Shown here in pieces: positions 1 to 7,130 of a DNA stretch of 64,000 nt. Source of the DNA: Chryseobacterium gleum (GTDB lineage Bacteria > Bacteroidota > Bacteroidia > Flavobacteriales > Flavobacteriaceae); contig CAMCVI010000001.1 in NCBI GenBank assembly GCA_945881885.1, positions 62,001 through 126,000 on the forward strand, written 5' to 3'. The notes below the pieces were generated by a model, which was not told the origin of the DNA, did no database searches, and worked only from the letters and a program-made list of their open reading frames with translations. The first letter of the stretch is position 1, and every line of letters begins with the position of its first letter. The position numbers and the translations under genes are program-made.

Positions 1-68
1 GCATAAAAGCCGTTTTTGATCCTAATAATATTTTAAATCCAGGGAAAATTTTCCCTGATGAATTGTAA
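1..68 (+). CDS. C-terminal end of an FAD-linked oxidase (partial)
   Basis: Only the last 21 codons before a TAA are present. They read IKAVFDPNNILNPGKIFPDE plus a final Leu. The pattern FDPxxILNPGKIFP is the hallmark C-terminus of the FAD-binding type 4 oxidases (GlcD / D-lactate dehydrogenase-like family), where it closes the substrate cap domain. The gene starts left of the window, so the substrate cannot be told. It ends 7 bases from the stop of the minus-strand gene at 76-465, so the two are convergent with no room for a separate terminator. Confidence 0.75.
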   Translation, partial: IKAVFDPNNILNPGKIFPDEL

Positions 69-75
69 AAGAGTT

Positions 76-465
76 TTATTTCTTCAAGTATTCTAACAAA
101 ACAGGATCTGCGTTTTTAAACGTATTGTCCATTTCAGTAATGGTGGCAATTCGTTTTTTATTTAGTTTTATTAGAATGTCTTTTTCTGTAGTAAATAAAA
201 TTACAGTTAAAAACGGATTGTTTAGGTATTGATTTAAATGCATCACTACATCTTCAATTGGTTTTATTTCTACAATTTCTTCAGATAGATATCTAAAAGT
301 AACATTAAATTTTAAAGTTTCGTTCTCTACAATTGTACGGAAATATATATTTGTTAACTCGGTTTTTCCAATGGTTTTGCCTAAAGTCAACTTGGCAAAA
401 GTGCCATTTGACAAACTGGTTTTTAAATGTTCAAATATTACATTTATCTGCTCGGAATAGATCAT
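76..465 (-). CDS. hypothetical protein, 129 aa
   Basis: A complete ORF with an ATG start at 463-465. The protein is soluble, with no signal peptide or membrane segment. The middle part alternates strand-like stretches (around FNVTFRYLSEE and FLTVILFTTEKDILIKL), suggesting a small alpha/beta fold. I do not recognise the family. It might be the N-terminal module of a longer family that stands alone here. Codon use looks like its neighbours, so I take it as real. It lies downstream of the small lysine-rich gene, separated from it by a terminator hairpin at 505-532. Confidence 0.6.
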   Translation of the reverse strand: MIYSEQINVIFEHLKTSLSNGTFAKLTLGKTIGKTELTNIYFRTIVENETLKFNVTFRYLSEEIVEIKPIEDVVMHLNQYLNNPFLTVILFTTEKDILIKLNKKRIATITEMDNTFKNADPVLLEYLKK

Positions 466-496
466 TTTTTTTTTGTAAAAGTACTAAAAGTTTAGC

Positions 497-532
497 ACAA
501 AAAAAGTCCTCAATTATTGCTAATTCAGGACT
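497..532 (-). terminator. rho-independent terminator of the small lysine-rich gene
   Basis: A 12-bp inverted repeat with one mismatch (505-516 against 521-532, outer arms AGTCCT/AGGACT) is followed on the minus strand by an uninterrupted T-run at 499-504. It lies directly after the stop of the 539-649 gene. Confidence 0.7.
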
Positions 533-538
533 GGTTAT

Positions 539-649
539 TTAATCTCGTTTCGGATTGTTTTTTTTATCGCGCTTTTCTTCTTTTTTTTCCTTTGCGGTTT
601 TTAAAGGTTCCTTTTTTTGAACCTTTTTTGCGTCTTGACTTTTAGCCAT
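539..649 (-). CDS. small lysine-rich protein, 36 aa
   Basis: ATG at 647-649, TAA at 539-541. The 36 residues are almost all Lys, Glu, Asp, Arg and small polar residues (it starts MAKSQDAKK and ends KKNNPKRD), with the central segment KKEPLKTAKEKKEEKR. No hydrophobic core is possible, so it should be a disordered, highly basic peptide. Such tiny KEPLKTxKEKK proteins are, from memory, common in Flavobacterium genomes. No function is known to me, though nucleic-acid binding would fit the charge. Its reality is supported by its own promoter (690-720) and its own terminator (497-532). Confidence 0.7.
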   Translation of the reverse strand: MAKSQDAKKVQKKEPLKTAKEKKEEKRDKKNNPKRD

Positions 650-689
650 GATTTTTGATTTTTCTAATTACTTCGCATTATTTGTTTTG

Positions 690-720
690 TAAATATAACT
701 TTTTTTCTGAAATGCATCAA
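690..720 (-). promoter_or_regulatory. Bacteroidota-type promoter for the small lysine-rich gene
   Basis: On the minus strand a TTG (718-720) is followed after 20 bases by TATATTTA (690-697), one mismatch from the TAnnTTTG consensus. The spacing is right and the leader is about 35-40 bases. Confidence 0.5.
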
Positions 721-786
721 GTTTAAATTAGGTTTTACTTGTTTTGTCGAAAAAAAATAAAACAATAATTTATTAATCTTTCAATT

Positions 787-818
787 TTGTCTAAAATTAT
801 TGAAATAGACTATATTTG
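787..818 (+). promoter_or_regulatory. promoter of the DUF2007-like gene
   Basis: TTG at 787-789, 21 bases, then a perfect TATATTTG at 811-818, 26 bases before the ATG at 845. Confidence 0.7.
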
Positions 819-844
819 CACCTCAAAAATTCAAACATCCAAAC

Positions 845-1045
845 ATGGGACTAATTAAGATATTTTCTGGAAAAGCAACAATTGCTACAAAATTACAAAC
901 CGCTGTAGAAGCAGAAAATGTTATGGTGACACAACGAGAAAACAAACAAAGTTCAGGAAATACAGCCATAATTGAATTGTTTATTGAAGAAGACAATTTT
1001 ATGAAAGTAAGAGATGTTATTGAAGATTTTAAAATGAATATGTAA
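845..1045 (+). CDS. DUF2007-like putative signal-transducing small protein, 66 aa
   Basis: A 66-residue soluble protein with start GLIKIFSGKATIATKLQTAVEAENV. The pattern of an N-terminal strand, a helix ('leucine/alanine selector' region) and then a strand ending AIIELFIEEDNFMKVRDVIEDF fits the small DUF2007 ferredoxin-like domain, called 'putative signal transducing protein'. The biochemical role of that family is not established. It has a strong own promoter. It is followed, across an 83-base gap filled with a heptad repeat array, by the ABC-F gene in the same direction. Confidence that it is a gene is high; the family assignment is moderate. Confidence 0.65.
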   Translation: MGLIKIFSGKATIATKLQTAVEAENVMVTQRENKQSSGNTAIIELFIEEDNFMKVRDVIEDFKMNM

Positions 1046-1049
1046 TTTT

Positions 1050-1126
1050 AGTAATTAGAAAAAAGTGAAAAGTTTTATATAATTTACATATCCTTTAACC
1101 CATTACCCAAAACCTTACACCCTAAA
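1050..1126 (+). repeat. heptad repeat array in the leader of the ABC-F gene
   Basis: Eleven consecutive 7-base units in unbroken register. The first four are AGT-type (AGTAATT, AGAAAAA, AGTGAAA, AGTTTTA), followed by two AT-rich units (TATAATT, TACATAT). The last five are CCY-type (CCTTTAA, CCCATTA, CCCAAAA, CCTTACA, CCCTAAA). Two A residues and then the ATG at 1129 follow. The array fills nearly the whole gap between the DUF2007-like and ABC-F genes. No protein-coding reading is implied. Confidence 0.75.
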
Positions 1127-1128
1127 AA

Positions 1129-2760
1129 ATGATTACAGTTAATGATATTGCCGTTGAATTTGGCGGCACCATACTTTTTAGCGATGTTACTTTCGCCATC
1201 AATGAAAATGATAAAATTGCCCTTATGGGTAAAAATGGCGCAGGAAAATCAACTCTTTTGAAAATTGTGGCTGGAGAAAGTAAAGCTACACGCGGGAGTA
1301 TTTCAACACCAAGCGATGCAGTAATTGCCTATTTGCCGCAACATTTGTTAACTTCTGATAATTGTTCGGTTATGGAAGAAGCCTCAAAAGCATTTGCTGA
1401 GGTTTTAAATATGAAAAAAGAAATTGACGATATTAATGAGCAATTAACAGTTAGAACGGATTATGAAAGTGATGCGTATATGAAATTAATTGAACGCGTT
1501 TCTGAGCTTTCTGAAAAATTTTATGCCATTGAAGAAGTAAACTATGAAGCGGAAGTTGAAAAAGTATTAAAAGGTTTAGGTTTTGAGAGAGAAGATTTTA
1601 CTCGCTTAACAAAAGAATTTTCAGGAGGTTGGAGAATGCGTATTGAATTGGCTAAAATTTTATTAAAAAAACCAGATTTAATTTTGTTAGATGAGCCAAC
1701 CAACCACATGGATATTGAGAGTATTCAATGGCTGGAAGATTTTTTAATTAATTCGGCAAAAGCGGTAATGGTAATTTCCCACGATAAAACGTTTGTAGAC
1801 AATATCACAAATCGTACTATTGAAGTTACAATGGGTAAAATTTACGATTATAAAGCTGTATATTCTGAATATTTAGAATTGCGAAAAGACAGAAGAATTC
1901 ACCAACAAAAAGCATTTGACGAACAACAAAAATTTATAGCAGACAATCAAGTGTTTATTGATCGTTTTAGAGGCACATTTTCTAAAACAGATGCGGTGCA
2001 ATCTCGTGTGCGAATGTTAGAAAAAATTGTTCCCATTGAAGTAGATGAATTAGATACTTCGGCTTTAAAATTAAAATTTCCACCCTCACCACGTTCCGGA
2101 CAATATCCGGTTGTCGTTGAAGAATTATCAAAAAAATATGGTGACCATGTTGTGTTTAAAGATGCCAATATGGTTATTGAAAGAGGTCAAAAAGTAGCGT
2201 TTGTTGGAAAAAATGGAGAAGGAAAATCTACCATGATAAAAGCTATAATGAATGAAATTGATTTTGAGGGTAAATTAGAAGTGGGACATAATTCTCAGAT
2301 TGGTTATTTTGCACAAAATCAGGCGTCATTATTAGATGGTGAAATGACAATTTTTGAAACTATAGACCAAATTGCGGTTGGCGATGTACGAACAAAAATC
2401 AAAGATTTATTAGGTGCTTTTATGTTTAAAGGTGACGACATTCAAAAGAAAGTTAAAGTACTTTCTGGTGGAGAAAAAACACGTTTGGCCATGATTAAAT
2501 TATTATTAGAACCCGTAAATGTTTTGATTTTAGATGAACCAACGAATCATTTAGATATGAAAACAAAAGATATTATCAAAGATGCTTTACGCGATTTTGA
2601 TGGTACCTTAATTTTAGTTTCCCATGACCGTGACTTTTTAGATGGTTTAGCTACAAAAGTTTTTGAATTTGGTAACAAACGCGTTAAAGAACATTTCGAA
2701 GACATCAAGGGGTTCTTAGCATATAAGAAAATGGAAAGTTTAAAGGAAATTGAGAAATAG
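1129..2760 (+). CDS. ABC-F family ATPase
   Basis: 543 residues with two ABC nucleotide-binding domains and no membrane domain, the ABC-F architecture. Domain 1 has Walker A GKNGAGKST (residues 34-42), signature FSGGWRMR and Walker B ILLDEPTNHMD. A charged linker of about 80 residues follows (the P-site tRNA interaction motif region). Domain 2 has GKNGEGKST, LSGGEKTR and ILDEPTNHLD. ABC-F proteins act on the ribosome, where they rescue stalled complexes or protect against antibiotics. This looks like a housekeeping member of the EttA/YbiT/Uup group rather than a resistance gene, but the subfamily cannot be fixed by eye. The leader is the heptad array at 1050-1126. It converges with crtZ. Confidence 0.9.
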   Translation: MITVNDIAVEFGGTILFSDVTFAINENDKIALMGKNGAGKSTLLKIVAGESKATRGSISTPSDAVIAYLPQHLLTSDNCSVMEEASKAFAEVLNMKKEIDDINEQLTVRTDYESDAYMKLIERVSELSEKFYAIEEVNYEAEVEKVLKGLGFEREDFTRLTKEFSGGWRMRIELAKILLKKPDLILLDEPTNHMDIESIQWLEDFLINSAKAVMVISHDKTFVDNITNRTIEVTMGKIYDYKAVYSEYLELRKDRRIHQQKAFDEQQKFIADNQVFIDRFRGTFSKTDAVQSRVRMLEKIVPIEVDELDTSALKLKFPPSPRSGQYPVVVEELSKKYGDHVVFKDANMVIERGQKVAFVGKNGEGKSTMIKAIMNEIDFEGKLEVGHNSQIGYFAQNQASLLDGEMTIFETIDQIAVGDVRTKIKDLLGAFMFKGDDIQKKVKVLSGGEKTRLAMIKLLLEPVNVLILDEPTNHLDMKTKDIIKDALRDFDGTLILVSHDRDFLDGLATKVFEFGNKRVKEHFEDIKGFLAYKKMESLKEIEK

Positions 2761-2777
2761 AATTAAACTAGAACCAA

Positions 2778-2806
2778 TAAAAAAGCTCCTTCTGGGTTTT
2801 TTTTTT
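2778..2806. terminator. possible bidirectional terminator between ABC-F and crtZ
   Basis: An A-run, a short weak stem and a run of ten T residues lie between the two convergent stop codons. The stem is poor (it needs G-T pairs), so this is only a plausible terminator. Confidence 0.35.
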
Positions 2807-3251
2807 ATGCGTTTTTGTAATGTTTAAACGGAAATAATAACATCCCAAAACATTCGCCTTGGTTTTTCCCAACGTGTTTATGGTGCATTTTATGTGCACG
2901 TCTTAAGGCACGAGCATATTTGTTGTTGGCGTTTCTAAAAAGTTTAAATCGTTGGTGAATAAAGATATCGTGTACAAAGAAATAAGTTAAGCCATAGGCA
3001 AAAATACCCAAACCAATTGCCAATCCGAATGCTAAAATTTTATTTTGCCATAAGAAGAAAAAAAACATACTTACTACAGCATAAAATATAAAAAAAGCAT
3101 CATTTCTTTCAAACCAAGAATCATGGTCTTTTTTATGATGGTCTGCATGTAAACTCCAAAGGAATCCATGCATAATAAATTTATGTGAAAACCACGCCAT
3201 AAATTCCATTATTAAAAATGTTAAAAGAAACACTACAATATACAACCACAT
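2805..3251 (-). CDS. crtZ: beta-carotene hydroxylase CrtZ
   Basis: 148 residues, the usual CrtZ length, with about four membrane segments and the four histidine clusters of the membrane di-iron fatty acid hydroxylase superfamily: HKFIMHG, HADHHK, HDIFIHQR and HKMHHKH. The enzyme hydroxylates the beta-ionone rings of beta-carotene to give cryptoxanthin and then zeaxanthin, the yellow pigment of many flavobacteria. It is the last gene of the operon regulator-crtI-crtB-crtZ, with a 52-base gap from crtB. No lycopene cyclase (crtY) is adjacent on this side, since the next gene is the convergent ABC-F gene. Confidence 0.93.
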   Translation of the reverse strand: MWLYIVVFLLTFLIMEFMAWFSHKFIMHGFLWSLHADHHKKDHDSWFERNDAFFIFYAVVSMFFFFLWQNKILAFGLAIGLGIFAYGLTYFFVHDIFIHQRFKLFRNANNKYARALRRAHKMHHKHVGKNQGECFGMLLFPFKHYKNA

Positions 3252-3303
3252 AATTTTTATTTAAATGTTTTACTGTTAACTACCGATTTTTATAGTTAAT
3301 CGA

Positions 3304-4143
3304 TTAAAGTAAATTCAATCTGTATTTTACATAACAACGCGCTAAAAGCTCTGCTTTTTCATAATCAGGCACTCTAATTCGTGTGTTTTTTATTTCTGTA
3401 GAAGGTGTAGTTTTCAATCTTTTTAATAAACGTTTGTAGTATCTGTAAGCAGTGTAAACTCCAAACTTGGCTTCAATTGGTAATCGTAAAATGCCTTCGT
3501 AAGCCATTTTGAAATCAGCTTCAATGTCATCAATAATTTCTTTTTTTGAAGTTTCTGTTAGCATATTCAAATCGGTATTTGGAAAATACGTACGATTTAA
3601 TCCTTCAAAATCAGCTTTTAAATCTCTCAAGAAATTTACTTTCTGAAAAGCAGAACCTAATTTCATTGCAGAATCTTTTAATTCTTCATATTTTTTTTCA
3701 TCGCCATTTACAAAAACCATCAAGCACATTAATCCAACCACATCGGCGCTTCCGTATATATAATCGTGGTATTCTTCTGTAGTTTTGTATTCTTGTTTTA
3801 CTAAATCAAGTTTCATACTTTTCATAAAAGCACCAATTAAATCTTGACTAATATTGTACTTGTTTACAGTATGTTGGAAGGAATTTAAAATTGGATTTAA
3901 ACTAATTTTGTCCTGAATTGCATCTTCCAATTCTTTTTCAAACTTATTAAAAAGAATTTCTTTATTATAGTCATGGAAACTATCTACAATTTCGTCTGCA
4001 AATCTTACAAAACCATATATATTATAAATATCTTGCCTAATCGTCGGGGCTAACATCTTTACAGCAGAAGAAAAAGAGGTGCTGTATGCTTTGGTTACTT
4101 TTACGCTACATGCAAAAGAAACGCTATCAAATAATGCCTTCAT
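3304..4143 (-). CDS. crtB: phytoene synthase CrtB
   Basis: 279 residues of the squalene/phytoene synthase family. Both aspartate-rich Mg-diphosphate sites are present: DEIVD at residues 50-54 and DLKAD at 174-178, the latter in the context NFLRDLKADFEGLNRTYFP. The enzyme condenses two geranylgeranyl diphosphates to 15-cis-phytoene, the first committed step of carotenoid synthesis. The ATG (4141-4143) lies one base after the crtI stop, so translation is probably coupled. It is peripheral at the membrane, with no signal peptide. Confidence 0.95.
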   Translation of the reverse strand: MKALFDSVSFACSVKVTKAYSTSFSSAVKMLAPTIRQDIYNIYGFVRFADEIVDSFHDYNKEILFNKFEKELEDAIQDKISLNPILNSFQHTVNKYNISQDLIGAFMKSMKLDLVKQEYKTTEEYHDYIYGSADVVGLMCLMVFVNGDEKKYEELKDSAMKLGSAFQKVNFLRDLKADFEGLNRTYFPNTDLNMLTETSKKEIIDDIEADFKMAYEGILRLPIEAKFGVYTAYRYYKRLLKRLKTTPSTEIKNTRIRVPDYEKAELLARCYVKYRLNLL

Positions 4144-4144
4144 A

Positions 4145-5605
4145 TTATTGGTATTTTTTTATTAATTGCGAAACCAATTTCCCTGATATTAACGCTGGTG
4201 GAACACCAGGTCCAGGTACGGTTAATTGCCCCGTAAAATATAAATTTTTAACTTTTTTACTTTTTAATTTTGGTCGTAAAACGGCTGTTTGCAAAAGCGT
4301 ATTTGCCATTCCGTATGCATTTCCTTTGTATGAATTATATGCTGATTTAAAGTCGTTCACACAAAAAGATTTATTAAAGATAATATTTTTTCTAACACTT
4401 TGTTTCGTGATGTGCTCAAAACGACTTATTATTTTTTCAAAATATATTTCTCTTAACGCTTCAGTGTCTTCTAAATTTGGTGCTATTGGGATTAAAAAAA
4501 ATGCGTTTTCACAACCTTCTGGAGCGGTTTCTTTGTTGGTTATAGAAGTGAAATTGGCGTAAAACAATGGTTCTGTTGGCCATTCTGGATTGTCATAAAT
4601 TTCAATAGCATGTTTTTCAAAATCAGAATCAAAAAATAAATTATGATGACAAACATTTTCTAGTTTTTTATCAAATCCAACATAAAACAATAGGGAAGAA
4701 GGCGCAAATGTTTTTTTGTCCCAATACGCTTCTGAATATTGTCTGTTTTCAGCAGGTAATAAAGTTTCTGTATGATGATAGTCGGCACCAGAAAGTATTA
4801 CATCTGCATTTAAAACTTCATTGTTTATTTCAATACCAGTTGCAATATTTTTTTCTACAATAATTTTAGAGATATTGGTATTTGTATGATACGTAACGCC
4901 TAATTCAGTGCCCAATTTCACCATGGCTTGCACCACATCAAAAAAACCATTTTTGGGTTGCCAAGTTCCCAATCCAAAATCGGCATAATTCATAAAATTA
5001 TAAAAAGATGGCGTATCTGATGGCTTTGCTCCTAAAAATAAAACCGGAAATTCTAAAATTTGCTGTAAATTTTTATTTTTTATTTTTCTTCTAACATCTC
5101 TTTTTATATTAGAAAAAAATTGGTCAATTTTTAGTGCGGTTTGCGGTGTAATTAATTCAAAAATGCTTTCGCCAGGTCTGTATACTAAATCTTTAATAGC
5201 AATTTCGTAATTGTTTTTAGCCTGATTAATAAACTCTTTTAATTTTTTTCCACTTCCTTTTTCTATTTTTTCAAAATCAGAAATAATAGTATTTAAATCA
5301 TCAGAAACATCAAAATGAGTATCGTTTTCAAAAAATACCCTGTAACCTGGCGATAATTTTTCTAGACTGTAATAGTCAGAAGGTTTTTTATTAAAATCAG
5401 CAAAAAAACTCTCAAAAACATCAGGCATCCAATACCAAGACGGACCCATATCAAAAGTAAATCCGTTTGCAGAAAATTGTTGAGCACGACCTCCTAAACT
5501 AGTGTTTTTTTCAAATACAGATACTTTATTTCCTTCTTTAGCTAAATAACAAGCTGCGGCCAAGGAAGAAAACCCAGATCCTATAATGTGTATTGTTTTT
5601 GGCAT
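4145..5605 (-). CDS. crtI: phytoene desaturase CrtI
   Basis: 486 residues. The N-terminus has the FAD-binding Rossmann motif IHIIGSGFSSLAAACYLA followed by the conserved VSVFEKNTSLGGRAQQF. The C-terminal family signature is NLYFTGQLTVPGPGVPPALISG. This is the CrtI-type amine-oxidase-like desaturase that converts phytoene to lycopene. Length and motifs are normal. It starts 18 bases after the stop of the upstream regulator gene and is co-transcribed with it, crtB and crtZ. Confidence 0.95.
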   Translation of the reverse strand: MPKTIHIIGSGFSSLAAACYLAKEGNKVSVFEKNTSLGGRAQQFSANGFTFDMGPSWYWMPDVFESFFADFNKKPSDYYSLEKLSPGYRVFFENDTHFDVSDDLNTIISDFEKIEKGSGKKLKEFINQAKNNYEIAIKDLVYRPGESIFELITPQTALKIDQFFSNIKRDVRRKIKNKNLQQILEFPVLFLGAKPSDTPSFYNFMNYADFGLGTWQPKNGFFDVVQAMVKLGTELGVTYHTNTNISKIIVEKNIATGIEINNEVLNADVILSGADYHHTETLLPAENRQYSEAYWDKKTFAPSSLLFYVGFDKKLENVCHHNLFFDSDFEKHAIEIYDNPEWPTEPLFYANFTSITNKETAPEGCENAFFLIPIAPNLEDTEALREIYFEKIISRFEHITKQSVRKNIIFNKSFCVNDFKSAYNSYKGNAYGMANTLLQTAVLRPKLKSKKVKNLYFTGQLTVPGPGVPPALISGKLVSQLIKKYQ

Positions 5606-5623
5606 TTATGTGTTATAATTTTT

Positions 5624-6523
5624 TTACAAAGTAAATAAAAAATCTTTTATATTTTCAATAGATTTAATATTATTTGGGAGTGTGGTTTTATCAATTAATT
5701 GGGCTTTTCTTCCAAAAATTAATAGTTCATTTGAATTGTCTTTTAAAATGACATTTTTAAATGTTTGCATGTAATTTTCAATTTCCTCTTCAACAGGTTC
5801 AACCGTTAAGTAGGTAATATAGGTTATTTTTTTGAAATGGTTATTTAATTCCAATAAATTTTCAATGGGTAAACTTCTTCCTAAATATATTGAATGGTGC
5901 CCTTTTGTTACTATTTCATGGTGCAAAAATAAAAGGCCTAAATCATGAATTTCGTTAAAAGGTAAGTATAAAATATAAGTTTGATCAGAAACGCTGTTTT
6001 GCTGAATTTGATATTTCTCAATTTCAATTAATATTTTTTGTTTAATCAGGTGAGAAATAAAATGCTCGTGAGCAGGAGTTATTGTGTTTGTAGTCCATAA
6101 AATACCAATTTCTTCTAAAAGAGGAATAAATGTTTCGAAAAATACGGCACTAAAACTTTTTTTGCTAAGTAACTCGTTATATGTTTTTACAAAAAGCGGT
6201 TGGTCAAAATTCAACATTGCCATTTTAAAACTACTTAAAACGTGGTTGTTAACTGTTTTTTCTGTTTGAATTTTAACTACAAATTTTTCAATTTCAGTTT
6301 GGTTTAGTTTTGAAATTTTAGAAATTTTATAACCAAAATTGGTTAACAAAACAACATTTAAAAGTTTTTGAAGGTTTTTTAAATCATACAATCTAATGTT
6401 AGTATCTGTTCGCATTGGTTCAAGTAAATCGTACCTTTTTTCCCAAATACGAATAGTATGAGCTTTTATACCTGAGAGGTTTTCAAGGTCTTTAATACTG
6501 AATGTAGATTTAATGTTGTTCAT
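5624..6523 (-). CDS. MerR-family regulator of CarA/CarH/LitR type with a B12-binding domain
   Basis: I place the start at ATG 6521-6523 (299 aa). The open frame extends upstream, but that extension runs through the tRNA-Leu gene and cannot be coding. Residues 7-75 are a MerR winged-helix domain (FSIKDLENLSGIKAHTIRIW). The middle helical domain carries the W-x9-EH motif of CarH-type photoreceptors (W143, E153-H154). The C-terminal domain has the cobalamin motif ExHxxG (E191, H193, G196). Such proteins repress crt genes in the dark using a B12 cofactor. The residue after W143 is Thr144, where the Thermus CarH photoreceptor has His132. As first gene of the crt operon it is probably autoregulatory. 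Confidence 0.88.
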   Translation of the reverse strand: MNNIKSTFSIKDLENLSGIKAHTIRIWEKRYDLLEPMRTDTNIRLYDLKNLQKLLNVVLLTNFGYKISKISKLNQTEIEKFVVKIQTEKTVNNHVLSSFKMAMLNFDQPLFVKTYNELLSKKSFSAVFFETFIPLLEEIGILWTTNTITPAHEHFISHLIKQKILIEIEKYQIQQNSVSDQTYILYLPFNEIHDLGLLFLHHEIVTKGHHSIYLGRSLPIENLLELNNHFKKITYITYLTVEPVEEEIENYMQTFKNVILKDNSNELLIFGRKAQLIDKTTLPNNIKSIENIKDFLFTL

Positions 6524-6544
6524 TTTTATTGTAAAAAGTTTAAA

Positions 6545-6575
6545 CAAAATTACATAAAAATTAGCAACTTTACAA
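6545..6575 (-). promoter_or_regulatory. promoter of the regulator-crtI-crtB-crtZ operon
   Basis: On the minus strand TTG (6573-6575), exactly 20 bases, then TAATTTTG (6545-6552), which fits TAnnTTTG fully. Transcription would start about 15 bases before the ATG at 6523. Confidence 0.75.
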
Positions 6576-6605
6576 TTATTATAGTAAAATACTGTAAAAG
6601 TAAAT
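6569..6605. promoter_or_regulatory. candidate operator overlapping the crt promoter
   Basis: The -33 TTG lies inside an inverted repeat TTTAC-N10-GTAAA (6569-6588). GTAAA recurs at 6584, 6594 and 6600. MerR/CarH proteins bind inverted or direct repeats near the -35 region, so these are the natural sites for the regulator next door. Inferred from position and symmetry only. Confidence 0.4.
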
Positions 6606-6613
6606 TTTAAAAG

Positions 6614-6695
6614 TGACCATAATGGGATTCGAACCCATACGCCTTGCAGCACCACCCCCTCAAGATGGCGAGTCTACCAATTTCTCCATATGGCC
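6614..6695 (-). tRNA. tRNA-Leu (anticodon GAG)
   Basis: 82 bases. The 7-bp acceptor stem pairs GGCCAUA with UAUGGUC (one G-U) and is followed by discriminator A. The anticodon stem CCAUC/GGUGG closes loop UUGAGGG, giving anticodon GAG. It has a long variable arm typical of Leu and the T-loop GGUUCGAAUCC. CCA is not encoded. It sits 6 bases downstream of a strong terminator-like hairpin that follows the two tRNA-Lys genes. Confidence 0.93.
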
Positions 6696-6701
6696 GAAAA
6701 T

Positions 6702-6738
6702 AAAAAAAAGAAGCTAAGCTGGTGCTTAACTTCTTTTT
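6702..6738 (-). terminator. terminator-like hairpin between tRNA-Lys and tRNA-Leu
   Basis: A 15-bp stem (6705-6719 against 6724-6738) with a 4-base loop. On minus-strand RNA it is fully paired (14 Watson-Crick and one G-U), while the plus-strand RNA would have a C-A mismatch. It is followed on the minus strand by a run of eight T. It begins right at the 3' end of the proximal tRNA-Lys. Confidence 0.75.
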
Positions 6739-6739
6739 G

Positions 6740-6812
6740 TGACCCCGCTGGGATTCGAACCCAGGACCCCTACATTAAAAGTGTAATGCTCTACCAGCTG
6801 AGCTACAGAGTC
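6740..6812 (-). tRNA. tRNA-Lys (anticodon UUU), copy 2
   Basis: 73 bases, acceptor stem starting GACUCUG, D-arm AGCUCAGCUGGUAGAGC, anticodon loop CUUUUAA giving UUU, T-arm with GGUUCGAAUCC, discriminator A. Identical in sequence to the copy at 6857-6929. CCA is not encoded. Confidence 0.96.
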
Positions 6813-6856
6813 GTAGCAATGAAGTTGTAATTTTTTAAATTTTGAAAATATTTTTG

Positions 6857-6929
6857 TGACCCCGCTGGGATTCGAACCCAGGACCCCTACATTAAAAGTG
6901 TAATGCTCTACCAGCTGAGCTACAGAGTC
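6857..6929 (-). tRNA. tRNA-Lys (anticodon UUU), copy 1
   Basis: 73 bases, identical to the copy at 6740-6812 and 44 bases upstream of it. First gene of the tRNA operon, with a perfect promoter at 6956-6985. Confidence 0.96.
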
Positions 6930-6955
6930 GAAAAACTATTTCTTCATTGCGGGTG

Positions 6956-6985
6956 CAAATATATGATGATTTATTTATTTTGCAA
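6956..6985 (-). promoter_or_regulatory. promoter of the tRNA-Lys/Lys/Leu cluster
   Basis: Minus strand TTG (6983-6985), 19 bases, then a perfect TATATTTG (6956-6963), 26 bases before the first tRNA-Lys. The remaining bases 6986-7130 up to aroK are AT-rich and I see no further element in them. Confidence 0.8.
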
Positions 6986-7130
6986 TATCTTTTTTGGTTT
7001 AATTTAATTATTTTTTTTAATTTATTTATAACCCCTTAATTAAGAAGTATTTGTTAGGATTTTGGCAATATTTATAATCAAAATTTCATTAATTTATCAT
7101 ACTTTTATGCCATAAAAAATTTTTATAATC

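Noticed and set aside
1120..1126. Telomere function for CCCTAAA
   Set aside because: A single unit in a degenerate intergenic array on a bacterial chromosome; the likeness to the plant telomere repeat is accidental.
1129..2760. Antibiotic-resistance ABC-F protein
   Set aside because: ABC-F architecture alone does not show resistance; the neighbours are housekeeping genes and nothing points to transfer.
6524..6655. 44-residue N-terminal extension of the MerR-type regulator
   Set aside because: The extension is a translation of the tRNA-Leu gene and of the promoter region; the MerR fold begins just after ATG 6521-6523.
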